Of a stretch of 64,000 nucleotides of DNA, positions 1 to 12,824 are shown piece after piece; the first letter of the stretch is position 1; the number at the start of each line of letters is the position of its first letter. The DNA comes from Perca fluviatilis (lineage: Eukaryota > Chordata > Actinopteri > Perciformes > Percidae): the NCBI RefSeq assembly GCF_010015445.1, contig NC_053116.1, positions 8,956,585 to 9,020,584 on the forward strand, given 5' to 3'. Made by a program: the position numbers and the translations under genes. Below the pieces are notes generated by a model. The model was not told where the DNA came from. It saw only the letters and a program-made list of their open reading frames with translations, and made no database searches.

Positions 1-557
1 AATGGCTTCTATGCTGAACAATAGTCAGATGCCCCCCCACTCCACACCCACATCTGCTGCTCCCCCTCCATTCAGACTTATGGGATGTTCTGCCGATTAT
101 TTTCTGTCCTGCTTCCCCCTTTCAAAACTGACAGGCTGAGAGAAGGAGAATGAAATTAGGAATTCTGCCAACATCTGTGCAGGAACTGGGATGCGCGTAA
201 GCTCTCTCCGGTAGCACTGTTCTAACGGGAAGTAGAAGAAGAAGAAAAGAGAAAAGGGAGGGGCCGTTAAAGTTATTCAACTCAATTGGGTTAAAAAAAA
301 AAAAAAAAGTGCGTGACAAAAGTTCTTATGTGCTGTGCACGGTTTATAATGGCAAACAATTCCAGAGGAAGAGACAGAAAGGTCCAGCTGGAGAGGCTGT
401 GGAGAATAACCAGCGCGTAGCAGCCAGAGAGCTGTGCAGAGGTCCAACATGTCTGCTTCCAGCACTTTCTTGTGCCTTTTATGTTTTTCGTGCTTTTATT
501 GGTGACGCATAATGGGACATAAACACAACAGGTGAACAACCAGAGGCAGCTACAACA

Positions 558-558
<1 letters not shown>
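1..558. other. Intergenic, nothing recognised
   Basis: No exon-like or repeat-family signal beyond an A-run near 293. Predicted ORFs are low-complexity. Confidence 0.5.

Positions 559-643
<85 letters not shown>
559..643. repeat. (CA)n microsatellite
   Basis: Uninterrupted CA dinucleotides over 85 bp. ORFs through it (poly Cys-Val or Thr-His) are artefacts. Confidence 0.98.
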
Positions 644-647
<4 letters not shown>

Positions 648-894
648 ACACCTAAGACTTAAGATATTTCAACGAGCAAATGACAAGAGCAGGGCTTGTG
701 TGTGAGCTATGAAGATAAATGTGTTGGTGTGGTGTGAGACTTTATAATAACAATAATAATAATAAAAAATAAAAAATAATACACTTTATTTGTATAGCAC
801 ATTTCATTCAAGACATTTACAATAAGTAAAAATAGACATAAAAAACCTGGAAAATAAGATGGAATATAAAACATACTTTCTAATCATTTTAGAA

Positions 895-898
<4 letters not shown>

Positions 899-942
<44 letters not shown>
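899..942. repeat. (AT)n microsatellite
   Basis: Uninterrupted AT dinucleotides over 44 bp. Confidence 0.95.
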
Positions 943-947
<5 letters not shown>

Positions 948-1148
948 TACATTGAATGCATAGCATAAGATGGAATATAAAACCCGGTCAGTGGTGGAGA
1001 TTTATGAATATTTAAGTTGAAAACTCAGAAAGTGACGAGTTGACGCTGACTTTTCTTTTTCTAGAAGTCACTGACGTGAGGAAATCAACGGAGGTGAAGA
1101 GAGCACACCTCCCTCTCCTCTCTGACGAGGCGAAAATGAGCAAAGGTT

Positions 1149-1194
1149 TGTGTGTGTGTGTGTGTGTGTGTGTTAGAGAGAGAGAGAGAGAGAG
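1149..1194. repeat. Compound (TG)n(AG)n microsatellite
   Basis: TG repeats at 1149-1173 followed by AG repeats at 1175-1194. Confidence 0.95.
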
Positions 1195-1619
1195 ACACAG
1201 AGCGAGAGGGGGGTTTACTTTATGGTAACTGTAAATCACAAGCTATACAAAGAAGAAGAAACCCCTCTAGTGCCTTTTGTCCTTTGATTCCTCGTGGACA
1301 GCAGCCACGGTGGAGCTGGATTGAAGCCACCTGCCGGTCAGCAGAGAGAGCACTGTTGCTTCCTGACATGACGGAGGAAGGATTTAAGCTTAGGGTGGCA
1401 TATACATGCCTAATACATTCAAACGTGTCATTTGTTTTTCATCATCGACAAACAATTCAATAAAATACCTCAATAAAGTTGGGGGCTCAATACTTCGGAT
1501 CAAGGATCGATTCTGGATTTTCGGTTCGATATCAATAAGGTGAGGAACATTTCAGTGACGAAACCAAAGTTTGCTTTGGATGTGAAAGACATTCTACAAG
1601 TACGATGTGGACCCAGCAG

Positions 1620-1998
1620 CAGTGGTGTAGTCTAATGTATTGTAGTGGGTATACTGTACTGCATATTGGCCAGAATCTGCATTTGGGGGAGTAGGGGGGG
1701 GGGGAGACATATCATAGTGGGGGGGTCAGGGTGTCCTCCCTTAGAGAAGTTTTGAGCATCAACGACTTCATTTCCTGTATTCGGATCCACTTTTATGCAC
1801 CAATTTACGGTGGAAATCCCTTTATGTAGCCCATGTGAAGAAGAAAAACACAGATGACAATTCAAAATATATCAAAAATATAATGGAGATTATGTTGTTG
1901 CGTGTCACTGGGCATTTTTAAGTGGGTATATGGAAATCCTGGAGCTTTCTTAGTGGGTATACTGCGTATTCCTGCGTATCACGAAGACTACACCACTG
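1620..1998. mobile_element. hAT-like MITE, CAGTGGTGTAGTCT family, uninterrupted copy
   Basis: Perfect 14-bp terminal inverted repeats CAGTGGTGTAGTCT (1620-1633) and AGACTACACCACTG (1985-1998). Flanking 8-mers CCCAGCAG and CAGAGCAG agree at 6 of 8. The interior has GTGGGTATACTG modules and a G-rich run near 1690-1730. No ORF. Confidence 0.7.
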
Positions 1999-3354
1999 CA
2001 GAGCAGACGAGGCGATAAAGGCTTAATGGTACTTTATTCACAAAACCCAGAGCAAGAGGAGGTGTGGGCCGATCACGGCAGGGTGTAGCCAGACTTGAGA
2101 TCAGGGGCAGGCAGGCTTGAGGAAAAACTCCGTCCCGGGAAATCCAAAAACTCCAGGGCAGCACCAAAACCGGCTGCTCGGTGGTCTTGAAAAGAATGAA
2201 ACACACGCAACCAGGTAAGTTCATGGAATCACAGAGAGAAAGAAACACACACACACACACACACTAATAGTTAGGCCCGAGAGTAACTGGCCTGACTGGT
2301 AGTCCAGCCCGTGAAGGCAGGGAATAATCTGGCGCTGACTGTGGGAAGCAGGAGGACCTTCAACAGGAGCCTGATGAGATGAATGACCCCATGTGCGCAA
2401 ACTTCGCCAGGTTATCCCTACGAAAGCCCTGCCCAAAAAAAAAAAAAACCCATACATGGAGAGGGGGCGGGGGGGAATAAAAAGGAAAAATAAAAAAAAT
2501 ACGCAGAGCCCTGTATGCCACAGCACAGGGTTCCCTCTAATCTAACCTGCTGCATTATTAAAAGTATCAATGTTTACATTAAGATTTGAGCCCGAAGTAG
2601 TTACATTAATGTAGTTTTTATTTAACATGAACACGCTACAGCAGTCTACGCAATATAGTGCAGCTGTACAGACTCTACAGTCAGGGAGTACTGAGTGACA
2701 TTTCATTCAGATATCTTGGGGTGAGAGGTCAAGGGACCCCTTTTAAACTGGCCCTGACAGTTTTTCCCTCGCCGAAATGCCCGAAATTTCCTGACAATCC
2801 AGGATGCCGAAGATGGTACCCAGTGGATTCCTCAGGTCTTCTTGTCTCGTACATATACTGTATATGATACGGACAAAGATCGGTTCTTGGATTTTTTATG
2901 AATCGATTTTGAATCATTCAAATGAAAATCGATTTTTTTTTTTTTTTTTAAACCCAGCCCTAGTTGATAATATTATGAAAAGGCTCATGGTGTTATCCAC
3001 TGAGAAATATATGTCATCGCGCAGCTAAAGAGGGAACTAAGAATTCATGGAAGTCGAGTCGATTCGTACGGGCCAAAATCACAAAACTGCCTGAATGGGC
3101 TTTACACTCTGAACAGAATGTGACACCCTCTATCTTTAGACACAGACACACACACACACACACACAAACACACATACAAAGGGGAAAAAAACATCAGGAG
3201 GAGCAACAGAGGAGGGTGCTGGAAAGACCCCCCTTATCGGACACAAATGCAATAGTTTTTGTAAAAAAAAAAGTCTCTGTTATGAAGTGTCCAAACTTGT
3301 ATTACTTGTCTGATTCCCCTGTGCCGTTTGGCGGTCCTCTCCCGATCACCAACT

Positions 3355-3480
3355 GTCAATTCAGTTCAATTCAATTTTACTTATAGTATCAAATCATAAC
3401 AAGAGTTATTTCGAGACACTTTACAGATAGAGTAGGTCTAGACCACACTCTATCATTTCCAAAGACCCAACAATTCCAGT
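3355..3480 (+). repeat. Dispersed repeat fragment shared with 39583-39870
   Basis: Contains GTTCAATTCAATTTTACTTA, GAGACACTTTACAGATAGAG and TAGGTCTAGACCACACTCTA. It is the shorter of the two copies. Confidence 0.5.
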
Positions 3481-4339
3481 AATTCCCTCTTTAGATATGC
3501 GTCAGCTCACTTTTGTACTCATACAGACACAAACCAAAAGTTAAACTCTGAGTTTTCCTAATACATAGTGATGACTGGTGCATTTACAGGCAAGAAAAAA
3601 ATAAAAAGGGTGGGGGGAATTAAAGGCTTCTGTCCTAGGAGGGAACCCAAACCCCCACATCCATATTGATTAAACAAATTTGCCACAAATCATAGTACAA
3701 ATGCCCAGTGGGGGGCTATAGAGGTTAGTGGAAATAGCCCATTCATGCCCTGTCCTCCCCCGCAGGGCTGAGGCCTCGACTCTTGGCTCGTTTAAGCGTG
3801 CTGACAGCCTCTGATCCTCCGGCCATCTGCAGGGTGGGCTGGCCCGGCGCTCAGGGGTCTTTGTGTTCCAAACTTCAGGAGATTTAACAGTGACACAGAA
3901 AAAAAAAAAAAAAGTGAAGGACCCCCCCTCCCTCATAATTCTGGTTCTAGCTCATTTGCAAGACACACGAAATCAAACTGTGAAGTCAAAACGGCATGGA
4001 GCAAAAGCACTCGTAAACCCACTGATAAGCATCTTTATGATAACCATTTTGTTTAAAGTATTGCTGATAGGTGGCTTTCTCCGCAGCACACAGCAGATGT
4101 GCTCTTTCAGTGACACATTTTGGGCGAGCTTTAATGCCCCCAGACTCTCACCACGCTTCTCTTTGTGAATGAAAATGGGAGGAGACATGTGTGGAGTGTA
4201 TGTACATGTGTGTGGCTTAGTATTTCTGAAAGCAGGCGAGTGCGTGCATGTGTGCGTACATGTGCTGAGCCACGGCCCTTAACAGGCAAGTGTGTACAGA
4301 CTTTAGGAAATGTACACACCACAGCATGAATTACCAATT

Positions 4340-4342
<3 letters not shown>

Positions 4343-4396
<54 letters not shown>
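4343..4396. repeat. (AT)n microsatellite
   Basis: Uninterrupted AT dinucleotides over 54 bp. Confidence 0.95.
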
Positions 4397-4399
<3 letters not shown>

Positions 4400-6597
4400 T
4401 TAGTATATATAGTTAGTTTGCATATTTTCTGTTTGTATACACTTTAGTTTGAACTTGTTTTCTTTTAGCCTGCTTTAAGTTACTTTGCTGTAATCTTATA
4501 CTTAGCTCAGGTGTTCAGCAAAAGTCATTTGAAATACGGCTTGAGAATGGAATAGGACCTTCTGTGGTCTACTGATGGTCCTCAGTGTCTAAGATAGCGA
4601 ATCAAATCAGGCATGACCAGACATAGTGTTGATTTTTTTATGTTGTAAATCAACACCGAAGGAGAGAAAAAAAACCCCACTCAAAACAAGTCACAAAATC
4701 AGTCACGCTCCCCGCTGAACAACTACGAGGAATCGTGACGTTCCCTCATAGCTGAAGCTTTATCGTCGTATTCTCCAGGTTGTGATAGATGTTGAAGTAA
4801 CGGTTTCCACTGCGGCCTGGCTGTTTTGGCCCTGTGTGAAAGGGAGCAGTGCCTCCCCTTCTTATAACCTCAAACACATGGTCAGCTCCTATTATTTTAA
4901 CTGCTTCCAGTGACTTCAGATCTCGCTCGACCTCTGAGTGCAATCAGGAGGAAGGAATGGCCACATTAAAACAACCAGGCCCGGCGACAGCTTGGGTTAC
5001 CCTAGTTATGGAGGCTTAGGTATTATTTGAAAAGCTGCAAATGTTCACTAATGATTGATTGGCTTTCTCTGGGAATCATTTTGGAAGCTTATGAATACCA
5101 AAAACACAATATCTTGACATGAAGGCGACATCATGGAATGACGTTTTTATAATGTCCCATAGTTATGTGTCTATCTATATGTGTGGCGAAGCATGAGTAC
5201 AGCGCATGCTTGTATGGGTGTATGTTTTTATACAACCTATTTGTGTGTATGCATATATTTAAACACATTTATGTTTACAAACGTGTTTCTATTGCCTTGT
5301 ATTACAATTTCTATTCTATTATTGCTGTATGCTGTTCTGTTTTAAGCATTACTTTCACTATTGCCTCATTTATCTGTTGGTATTGTCTCGTCAAGCACTT
5401 TGTAACATCTGTTTTGAAAAGTGCTATAAATACATGTCATATTATTATTGTAATTGTCATTTTTTTTGGTACCCTAATGTAAAAAGAAATCAAAGAGGTA
5501 GTATTCCTTTGAATTCTTTGACATACATTAGCAGACAGACTTTAGACCTCCTGTGTATCCCCCCTTTTTCCTCTCGGGCGGAGTACATGTCTGGAAATTA
5601 TCTTGCTCCTGTTCATGCAGAGGTCAGAAGATGTATGATGTGTAGGCTCAGAGGGAGCAGCTGATTTGGTGTCTGCAGAAAACAACAAGCAGGTAATGCT
5701 TACAACAGCTGTGGGACTATTCATGTGTGTATAAGAAGGCACCCACTTCCTGCTGAGAGAGGTTTGTTTTTGTTTTTTTTCACCAGGGTCACAAATATAG
5801 TGGCATTTCTATCATTCTATCCAGTCAGATTCATGCAAAATACACATGCAGAAATGCGCGCTGGATTATGTGCATATCAAAACACCACATCTAGCATTGA
5901 GCGGGATCTTGAATCCGGATCCTGTATTGCTCCGCAAACAGGCCGGCCCCTAAATGCTTCCCCAGAAACCTAATCCAACAAAACAGCCCATCGCTCATAA
6001 AGACGCCACATGAGTGATGTGAGCAGAGCGAGTTATAGTGACCCTGGGACACACAACTCTTCCCTTTTTTTCCTCAAACGCGCAAATTCCACTGATTTGC
6101 GCTCATCTGCGATTTGGGCCAACTGTCGCATCAGTTTACATGGTAGCATTTTGAAAGTCTTTTCTTACACTGGTTTTACATTACCTGTAAAAAGTTTTTT
6201 TTTTTTTAAATAGAAGAACAGGAATCTTATTCAACAAACTAAGCTGTTTGTTTAATTCTTCTGTCTGGTTGCCACTGTTGATAAGCAGCTGCTTTGGAGC
6301 TGCAAAGACATTCAAATCAATATCTTTTTTTTTTATTTGTGTGCTGCTGCTGTTAGCGTTGGCTGGAGATGGAGACACGAAGAGAATTGATTTGAGGACA
6401 GGCAATCCCAATAATTCTACAAAAAAAAAATCTCGCAATCATATCACTTGGTCAGAGTGTTTGTGAGCACGAATGTGTTTGAATATGAAGCGGTAGACAT
6501 TAGAAGATGGGAAATATGGAGGTCAACACATCTACCTGTGTATGATTTATGAAAAAGAGGCTAACTGACAACTCTTCAGATGTCTAGCAGTGTGGTG

Positions 6598-6598
<1 letters not shown>

Positions 6599-6659
<61 letters not shown>
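6599..6659. repeat. (CA)n microsatellite
   Basis: Uninterrupted CA dinucleotides over 61 bp. Confidence 0.98.
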
Positions 6660-6663
<4 letters not shown>

Positions 6664-7619
6664 ATGTGTAGCCAATTCTTTCTCAACCCATCTAGCCGGA
6701 AGTTACAATTGCTTCGCCCTCCACACAATGAGATAAATATACTACTCTGCTCCCGCCTGCAGATTTTTCTCATAAAAAAAAAACAAAAAACCTTTGATAT
6801 TTTAGCCATCTGGCCGGAGCCAAAAAAAAAGTCCTCATAAAAGAGGCCCAAATAAGGTCAGGGGTCACTCCCTCCCTAGGTCAGGGGCCCTAGAAGGTTG
6901 TTATAGTGGACTTTACTAAAGTTGTCAGCTCAGATCCCCTTGACAAATTAAAGCGCATTCTTCTCTTTTTTTAACAAGTATTCCGTTACAGTCAGACCGA
7001 TCCAAAGGAAATGTTACTGTGTGGGGAGAGAGACGGGAGCTAGGTTGCACAGATATGGAATATGAACTCACCTTTGTGCTGATGTATGATGAGAGATGAA
7101 TTCATCATAAATCCAAAAGACTTTCTTTTTTTCTTTTTTTCACAAAACCATCTCAATCATACAGCCGACCGTGTACCTACAGCTTGTAGTTTTTTTTAAT
7201 TGATCTTCAAAATCCTTCAAAATCCTTTCATGTATCAGATTTGGCTTTTTTTTCCCCTTTCAAAACCATTATCCATAAACGGCCTTTACTCAACACATAG
7301 TACATTAAAGGTGCATTGACAGCCCGTCATTAACCCTGACCTGTCTGTGTCTCCGTCCCAACGTCCAGAGGATGAAAGGCTCCGCTTGGCCTTATCACAC
7401 AGACACGTTTGGCTGGCTGCTGTCTGTGTGTCAGAGCAGAGAATCTGCCTGATAACATGATACAGACGCTGGGAAGTTTGACAACAGGGATTTCTAACTA
7501 ACGTCTTTTCTTTCAAACGTTGAAGTGGTGAATATGTCCGCAATTTGGAGTTAAGTTTGACATTTTGGGAATAACGCTTATTGATGTCTTACATGATGTG
7601 GCACACCACGATCCTTTAA

Positions 7620-8060
7620 CCTTTGTGTTGTCCTCCTGGGTCAAAACTGAAATTGAACACTTTTTTGACACTTTTTGATCACTTTTTGGCGCTTTTTTTC
7701 AACATTTTCTCTGTTTTATTTACACTACCATCAGTATACTGTACACACCACTCACACCAATGTATTACCACTAGTTTTACACAAATTGTTTTTCGAATTC
7801 ATGGTCAAGAAACTTCATTTATATGAAATTATATCCATTTTTTTGTGTTTTCTCAAAGTTTAGTTTCAGGATACTGTTTTGAAACCATTTTTATTAAACC
7901 ACCGTTATTTTTGGAAAAGAAAAACACCGAAATTCAATTTAGAGGTGAACTGATCCTTCATTTAACTTGCAAGGAGCGTTGTATGGAACCATCCGTGTAA
8001 TTTTTGGACAATTTGGGTGAAAGAATCCCAAATTTCTGATTTTTTTTCTTTTTAAAAAAC
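7620..8060. mobile_element. TTAA-target MITE-like repeat, right end unclear
   Basis: Preceded by TTAA (7616-7619) and begins CCTTTGTGTTGTCCTCCTGG. The interior shares the T-rich CACTTTTTGAC modules and the GAACTGATC...GAGCGTT...GAACCATCCG motif with 19489-19875. It ends with GGGTCAAATTTGA but no terminal GACAACAGGAGGG is visible, so the right end is diverged or truncated. Confidence 0.5.
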
Positions 8061-8624
8061 GGGTCAAATTTGATGTTATTGTTGGAATAAATATACCTAA
8101 CACTGCACAAGTAGTTATGTATATCTTGTTGTACATTTGCCATCTTATGGACAAAATGTGCACCAAAAAAATGATCCCAATCGTTCCAACCTGTGTGTGT
8201 TTAGTCATTTTTGATGTTATGTGTACTGGATTGATCAGATGAGATGAAAAATGAAAGGAGCCTCGTGTGTGCCTCTCACAGTCGTTTTGTTTGTTTTCCT
8301 CACTTTCTTTTTTCAAACTGAACAGCCAGTCAGATGATAGGCCGACGCTTGGCGACGGTGCCGGACACGCCGCACAAACTAGGGCGACGGCAACATGGAC
8401 CGCCGGCCGACAGACGCCTCGGTGTGTCAGGGCCTTTAGACGAGAAGATTGAACCACTCTAATGGGTCTGTGCTGTAAATATGAAGCTTAATCCAACAGA
8501 TTAGTTTAGCACAAATGCTGGAAAACAGCTAGCCTGACTGTCCAAAGGTACAACAAGATATATTCTGTTAATTAGCGTTCATTTAGAGCTGCTGGTAGGC
8601 CGGTTTTGTTACCTTTGGACAGAA

Positions 8625-9253
8625 CCTAGTCTCGCTTTGCCAGACCATCCAGACGCTGCGGCGCGGAGGAGGGTCTGGCTGGTCCACACAGCATTCCGGG
8701 ATGGGAGAAAAACGAAATAAATTTAATATAATTGAATAAATGTTCTTTTGGGATTCCTTGATTTACAATTATAGCAGGCCAGGTTATAATGGGATGGATT
8801 CAAATGTACTCAGGTAAACGTACGTTCTGCGAACTCTACTCCAGCATAGTATAACTAAAATAGGTTTTAACATTAGCAATGCTGTTTAAGTCAGATTCCG
8901 GGATGGGAGGAAAATGTGCTCTGGTTTATTGGCATTTCTTTAAACCGAGCACAATCGTCTTGGGCGGTGCTAAGCGGAGAGTGGAGCCACGGTGCCGCTT
9001 CAAAATAGCCTCGAGAAGGAAGTTGTTTTGGTGAAACGTGTACGTTCAAAAGTTATTTTAGTCGTGCAACAGAAAACTCAGATTGGACAGATAGTCTAGC
9101 TAGCTGTCTGGATTTACCCTGCAGAGATCTGAGGAGCAGACTGTCCTCATAAATCCACCGGAGTTTAGAATTCCAACCCAAAGGAAGGGGAAGGTAACAG
9201 GAAATCCACCGGAGCAATCCCGGAAGTGGAACGTCACTGGATATAGACTAACC
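8625..9253. repeat. Interspersed repeat CTAGTCTCGC...ATAGACTA, interrupted
   Basis: Starts CTAGTCTCGCTTTGCCAGAC and ends GGAACGTCACTGGATATAGA then CTA, resembling a widespread teleost element. A segment of about 190 bp between two copies of ATTCCGGGATGGGAG (8693-8707 and 8895-8909) interrupts it. Confidence 0.5.
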
Positions 9254-9399
9254 CCACCTATACTTGAAAATAGTAACATCAGATAATGTTTGCCTCTCTC
9301 TGGGTGGCAGTGAAAACAAGTCATCCTCTCAATTTGTTGTATTCTGGTTTCAGAATGAAGACAGTTGGAGAACAATTACATAGAAAATAGGACGTAGGC

Positions 9400-9592
9400 T
9401 CTACAGGAATGAATGTGTCATAAACATCATAAACAAGTCATAAACGTTTATGACATAACGCTTCTTTTAGTAAGTGTCATGACAAGTTATGGTTAGGGTT
9501 AGGGTTAGAGTTAGGGTTTATGTGTCATGACTGTGTCATGACAGTGTCATGTCACTCTTATGTAGATTCCTTCAAGTAAAGTGTTACCTGAT
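9400..9592. mobile_element. Palindrome-rich MITE with telomere-like TTAGGG run
   Basis: Composed of ATAAACGTTTATGACAT and TGTCATGACAGTGTCATG palindromic modules, with GGTTAGGGTTAGGGTTAG-type repeats at about 9493-9520, and ends TTCAAGTAAAGTGTTACC. A related flanking sequence at 12150-12200 lacks it (GCTCTACAGGAGGATTTTC), so it looks like an insertion. Confidence 0.55.
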
Positions 9593-9792
9593 TTTCTTCC
9601 TTGGCAACTGTCATGTTTTTCCAAATGATGTACAGTTTTTTAGGTATTCTCTTATCAAATGGCTTTAAAAATAGTGCAAACAGCTGCCATAAATGGGATA
9701 AAAACTCTCCCCGGGGGAGCACGACCCCAGAACCCCCCCTAGGTTTGGGCCTGAGCCCCGATTGTTTACAACATCTGGCTCCGCCCCTGGTC

Positions 9793-11537
9793 TTAGCATA
9801 AAGACTGGCTAAAGGCTTCTTATTTACTGTACAGACATGAAAATGGTATGATTTCCTCATCAAACTTTCAGCGAGAAAGCGAATAAACATGTTTCACAGA
9901 TGTCAAATGATTGCTTCATCAACATAAACCTGTACGTGGGTAAAAAGAAATAGGCGCTCACATGACAAAATCATCTGGAAAATGATTTTCAAATACCACA
10001 GCCCAGCTGATTCTGGCCCAGTGAAGTCATATCGGAGATGAGGTGGGAGAACAGGAGTGGAGCAACGCTACATCTGTCTTTACACCCTGTGACTTTCACA
10101 CACATAAGAATGTGTTTGGTTCCACCCCACATGCATTCAAAAACCCCACCTGAAACAGTCAAACAAATGCTCAGCGTATGACAGCCCCTATGCCACTGTG
10201 GGGAGGATCGGACAAAGGCAAAGGGGTTTTTCCCTCCACACAGCTGCTCCGCTGGAAATTTGTCTTGCGCTCATTGTCTTAAACTCTTTTTTTTTTTTTA
10301 AAGAGAAGGGTTAAAGCTCTCACTGCATGCTCCAGTCGCTTCCTAAGAAAGGTGCTGTTGGATGAAACATGGGCACGAGTGTCCAGTTTCAGAGGAAATG
10401 GTGAGAGAATTGGTAGGGGACGATGAGCTCCATTAAACACCACTGTAGACCGGGGAGCTCGCAGGAGCAATCAATACTGCACAGGCTACAGGTTTGGGGA
10501 GGATGGGGGAGTGAGGCCACACAACACTAAAATCTTTGCTCATAAAACAGCGTGTATAACTTCCTCTTAAAGGCAGTTACGGTGAAAGAAAGGGATTTAT
10601 GAATTTGAGCAAATTAAAAATCAGCCGAATAAAAAAAAAGTGAATTATAGGATTATAAAGATTAAAGATAATGTTAACAATGATAATGATAGATATGTTA
10701 AAAAAAATAGGATACGAGGGCGCCCGGTTAGCTCATCTGGTAGAACGAGCGCCCATATATAGAGGTTTACTCCTCGACGCAGCGGCCGCAGGTTCGACTC
10801 CATTCCCCCCTCTCTCTCCCCTTTCAAGTCTAAGCTGTCCTATACAAATAAAGGCCTAAAATGCCCACAAAAAAAATCTTAAAAGAAATAAATACAAAAA
10901 TTATAGGATATGATATAAATATGAAGCCATGAATAATGGTTATTATTATAGTGGAAAAAGAGGCAGGATTAAACAAGCTTGTGCTTCTTCCTTTTCCTTT
11001 TCGGACACGTGAACATAATGTGGTGTATTTTTTTTTTTTTAACATGTTCGAAAATAAAGCATCTATTTATTCATTCATTCATTTATTTATAAAAAAAATG
11101 GCAATTAGCATTGATATAACATGTAGAAAATACATTGCGCGATGTCTTCACCATTTTGTTTTATAAAAACCAACATGCCCTCTTTTGTTCCATTTTCAAT
11201 GAACTGATGATGAAAGGTGACGGGGAGGGGCGGGGAGGGGGGGTGGACACTTCTAATTCCACGCAGACAAGAATGCAACGTCTCCAGTTTCTTATAATCA
11301 GCATGACTATGAAGGGTGAAAATAAACAAACACTTTTTTTCCTCCTCCCTGGCAGAACTTTTTGCCTGGGGGAGCAGCAAACACCGTTATTAATCTTTGT
11401 TAATTGTAGGCTTCTCCATTCAAACGTCCCACAGCTGTATTTTTCGTCATTACGCCTGTGTTTGTAGGTGCTTATATAGTGGCGGGAAAGTGACCTAAAA
11501 CATAAGCAACAGATAATCAAATCTGGAGGACACCATT
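9793..11537. other. Gene-free intergenic sequence
   Basis: Apart from the SINE at 10718-10880, no gene or repeat family is recognised. Several poly-T/poly-A runs occur. Confidence 0.45.
10718..10880 (+). mobile_element. tRNA-headed SINE, copy 1
   Basis: Same family as 28187-28374. A-box region GGTTAGCTCATCTGGTAGAA (10727-10746) and B box GGTTCGACTCC (10791-10801), then a CT-rich body and an AAATAAAGGCCTAAAATGCC tail. The tail runs into AAATCTTAAAAG without interruption, showing the TTAA that is occupied by another element in copy 2. Confidence 0.8.
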
Positions 11538-11860
11538 TGGTTCAGCTCCGGTGAAAATGTACAAAGTGTCGTAGCCTATACATAACCTACAGCCAAACAT
11601 CCACAACAAAAATCTGTTAAGTATGTTTTTCAGATTATCTAAATCAACCCATGATAGCGATTTACGAATGCATTCGGCAGCAGCATTCAGTTTGGTGATG
11701 TTTTTGGAATTCCTGTGCGTGTCAATTTGCAGACGATGACAACGTTTACACCCTTAAATACTGTCCATCCACTTGGCTGCTTGATAAATTAGCCTTTAGT
11801 GAGTGTAAAGTAAATTACCACACTGAGCATACTGTGGAAGCATTTACATGTAAGCAGTCC
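11538..11860. repeat. Left copy of a diverged local duplication
   Basis: Shares ordered blocks with 12205-12440: GTGTCGTA, AAAAATC(T/C)GTTAA, ATGAATGCA(T/C)TCGGCAG-like sequence, a TTTGCAGA block and GAAGCATTT(A/G)CATGTAAGCA. Divergence is substantial. This could be two copies of one dispersed repeat rather than a segmental duplication. Confidence 0.45.
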
Positions 11861-12204
11861 CCCCTCAACCCCACACACACACACACACACACACATATTT
11901 TGTTTCCCACTGTGCATGTAGCACTTAATGCCTTTGTGAGCACCTAAACACTCATTCTGAGAACCCTGCTCCAGCGTTGTAGAACTAAAATAGGTTTCAA
12001 CATGCTGTCAACGTCAGATGATTTCCCCTACCTATACTTGAAAACAGTTTTTTGTCTCTTTTTAGATGGCGAAAGTGAAAATGTGTTGTTTTTAATTTGC
12101 TATTCTGGTTTCAGAATGAGGAAGACAGTTGGAGAACAATTAGATAGAACTGAGGACGTAAGCTCTACAGGAGGATTTTCTTCCTTGGCAACTATCATGT
12201 TTTG

Positions 12205-12440
12205 GAAAATGTACCAAGTGTCGTACCTGACCTACGTTAAGCTACATGATGTGCATCAACGTCGACACCAAAAATCCGTTAAATATGTTTTCCCGATTAT
12301 AAATGAACCCATGCAATAGATTTGTGAATGCACTCGGCAGAGTTTGGGGGATGCTTTTTGAATCCCTGTGCATGTTCATTTGCAGATTAGACATATTTTG
12401 TTGCGGGAAGCATTTGCATGTAAGCAAGCACCTGTTTTGC
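12205..12440. repeat. Right copy of a diverged local duplication
   Basis: Partner of 11538-11860. The order and orientation of matching blocks are preserved. Upstream of it, 11960-12200 matches parts of 8828-8880 and 9255-9640, so the 8.8-12.4 kb interval contains several related modules. Confidence 0.45.
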
Positions 12441-12824
12441 TTGCTCCTGATGCACGGCTCTAGTTTTTTGTTGTTGGCGTGAGCGGTTGGAGGATGTGAC
12501 ATTCAGTGCCCATAACACAGCTTGCATTCCATGTGTGGTATCCTCTTTTGAAAAAGGAATGCATCGTGGTGGAATAATTGCCCCTTACTCCTGTCTGACC
12601 ACTCATTTAGTTAAAAGGGATTCAGATGGTTTGGGATCTCTCTCTCTCTCCAGCACCCCTCCTCCCATGGGCCAGCGGTGGGAGGAGAACTCGAGGGGGA
12701 TGGGTGTGTTTGACTTGGGAGAGCTGAATTTGGAAGGGGGTATTAGCATTTACATAAAAAGGCCAAACTATGTTTCACCCATAGAGAGTTACTGTTTTGT
12801 TGTCTGACAGCCATTTCTCTAAAT

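Larger units (their letters stand above)
2007..7615. other. Gene-free intergenic sequence with repeats
   Basis: No coding exon recognised. It includes a retroelement-like segment of unknown family (2010-2520, with GGAATAATCTGGCGCTGACT), an ATCGATTTT-rich repeat (2820-2960), microsatellites at 2245-2264, 3143-3166, 4343-4396 and 6599-6659, and a probable repeat 3' end near 5390-5440 (AAGCACTTTGTAACATCTG). Confidence 0.5.

Noticed and set aside
3670..3936. Arg-rich minus-strand ORF
   Set aside because: No family resemblance. It ends in a poly-Phe run from a homopolymer.
7939..8457. 172-codon minus-strand ORF
   Set aside because: Overlaps the TTAA-family repeat and AT-rich DNA, with no recognisable protein family.
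9493..9520. True telomere or chromosome end
   Set aside because: Only a few imperfect TTAGGG units, embedded in a mobile element.
10718..10801. Possible tRNA gene
   Set aside because: A and B boxes are present but the stems are degenerate, and a SINE body and tail follow. The same structure recurs at 28187.
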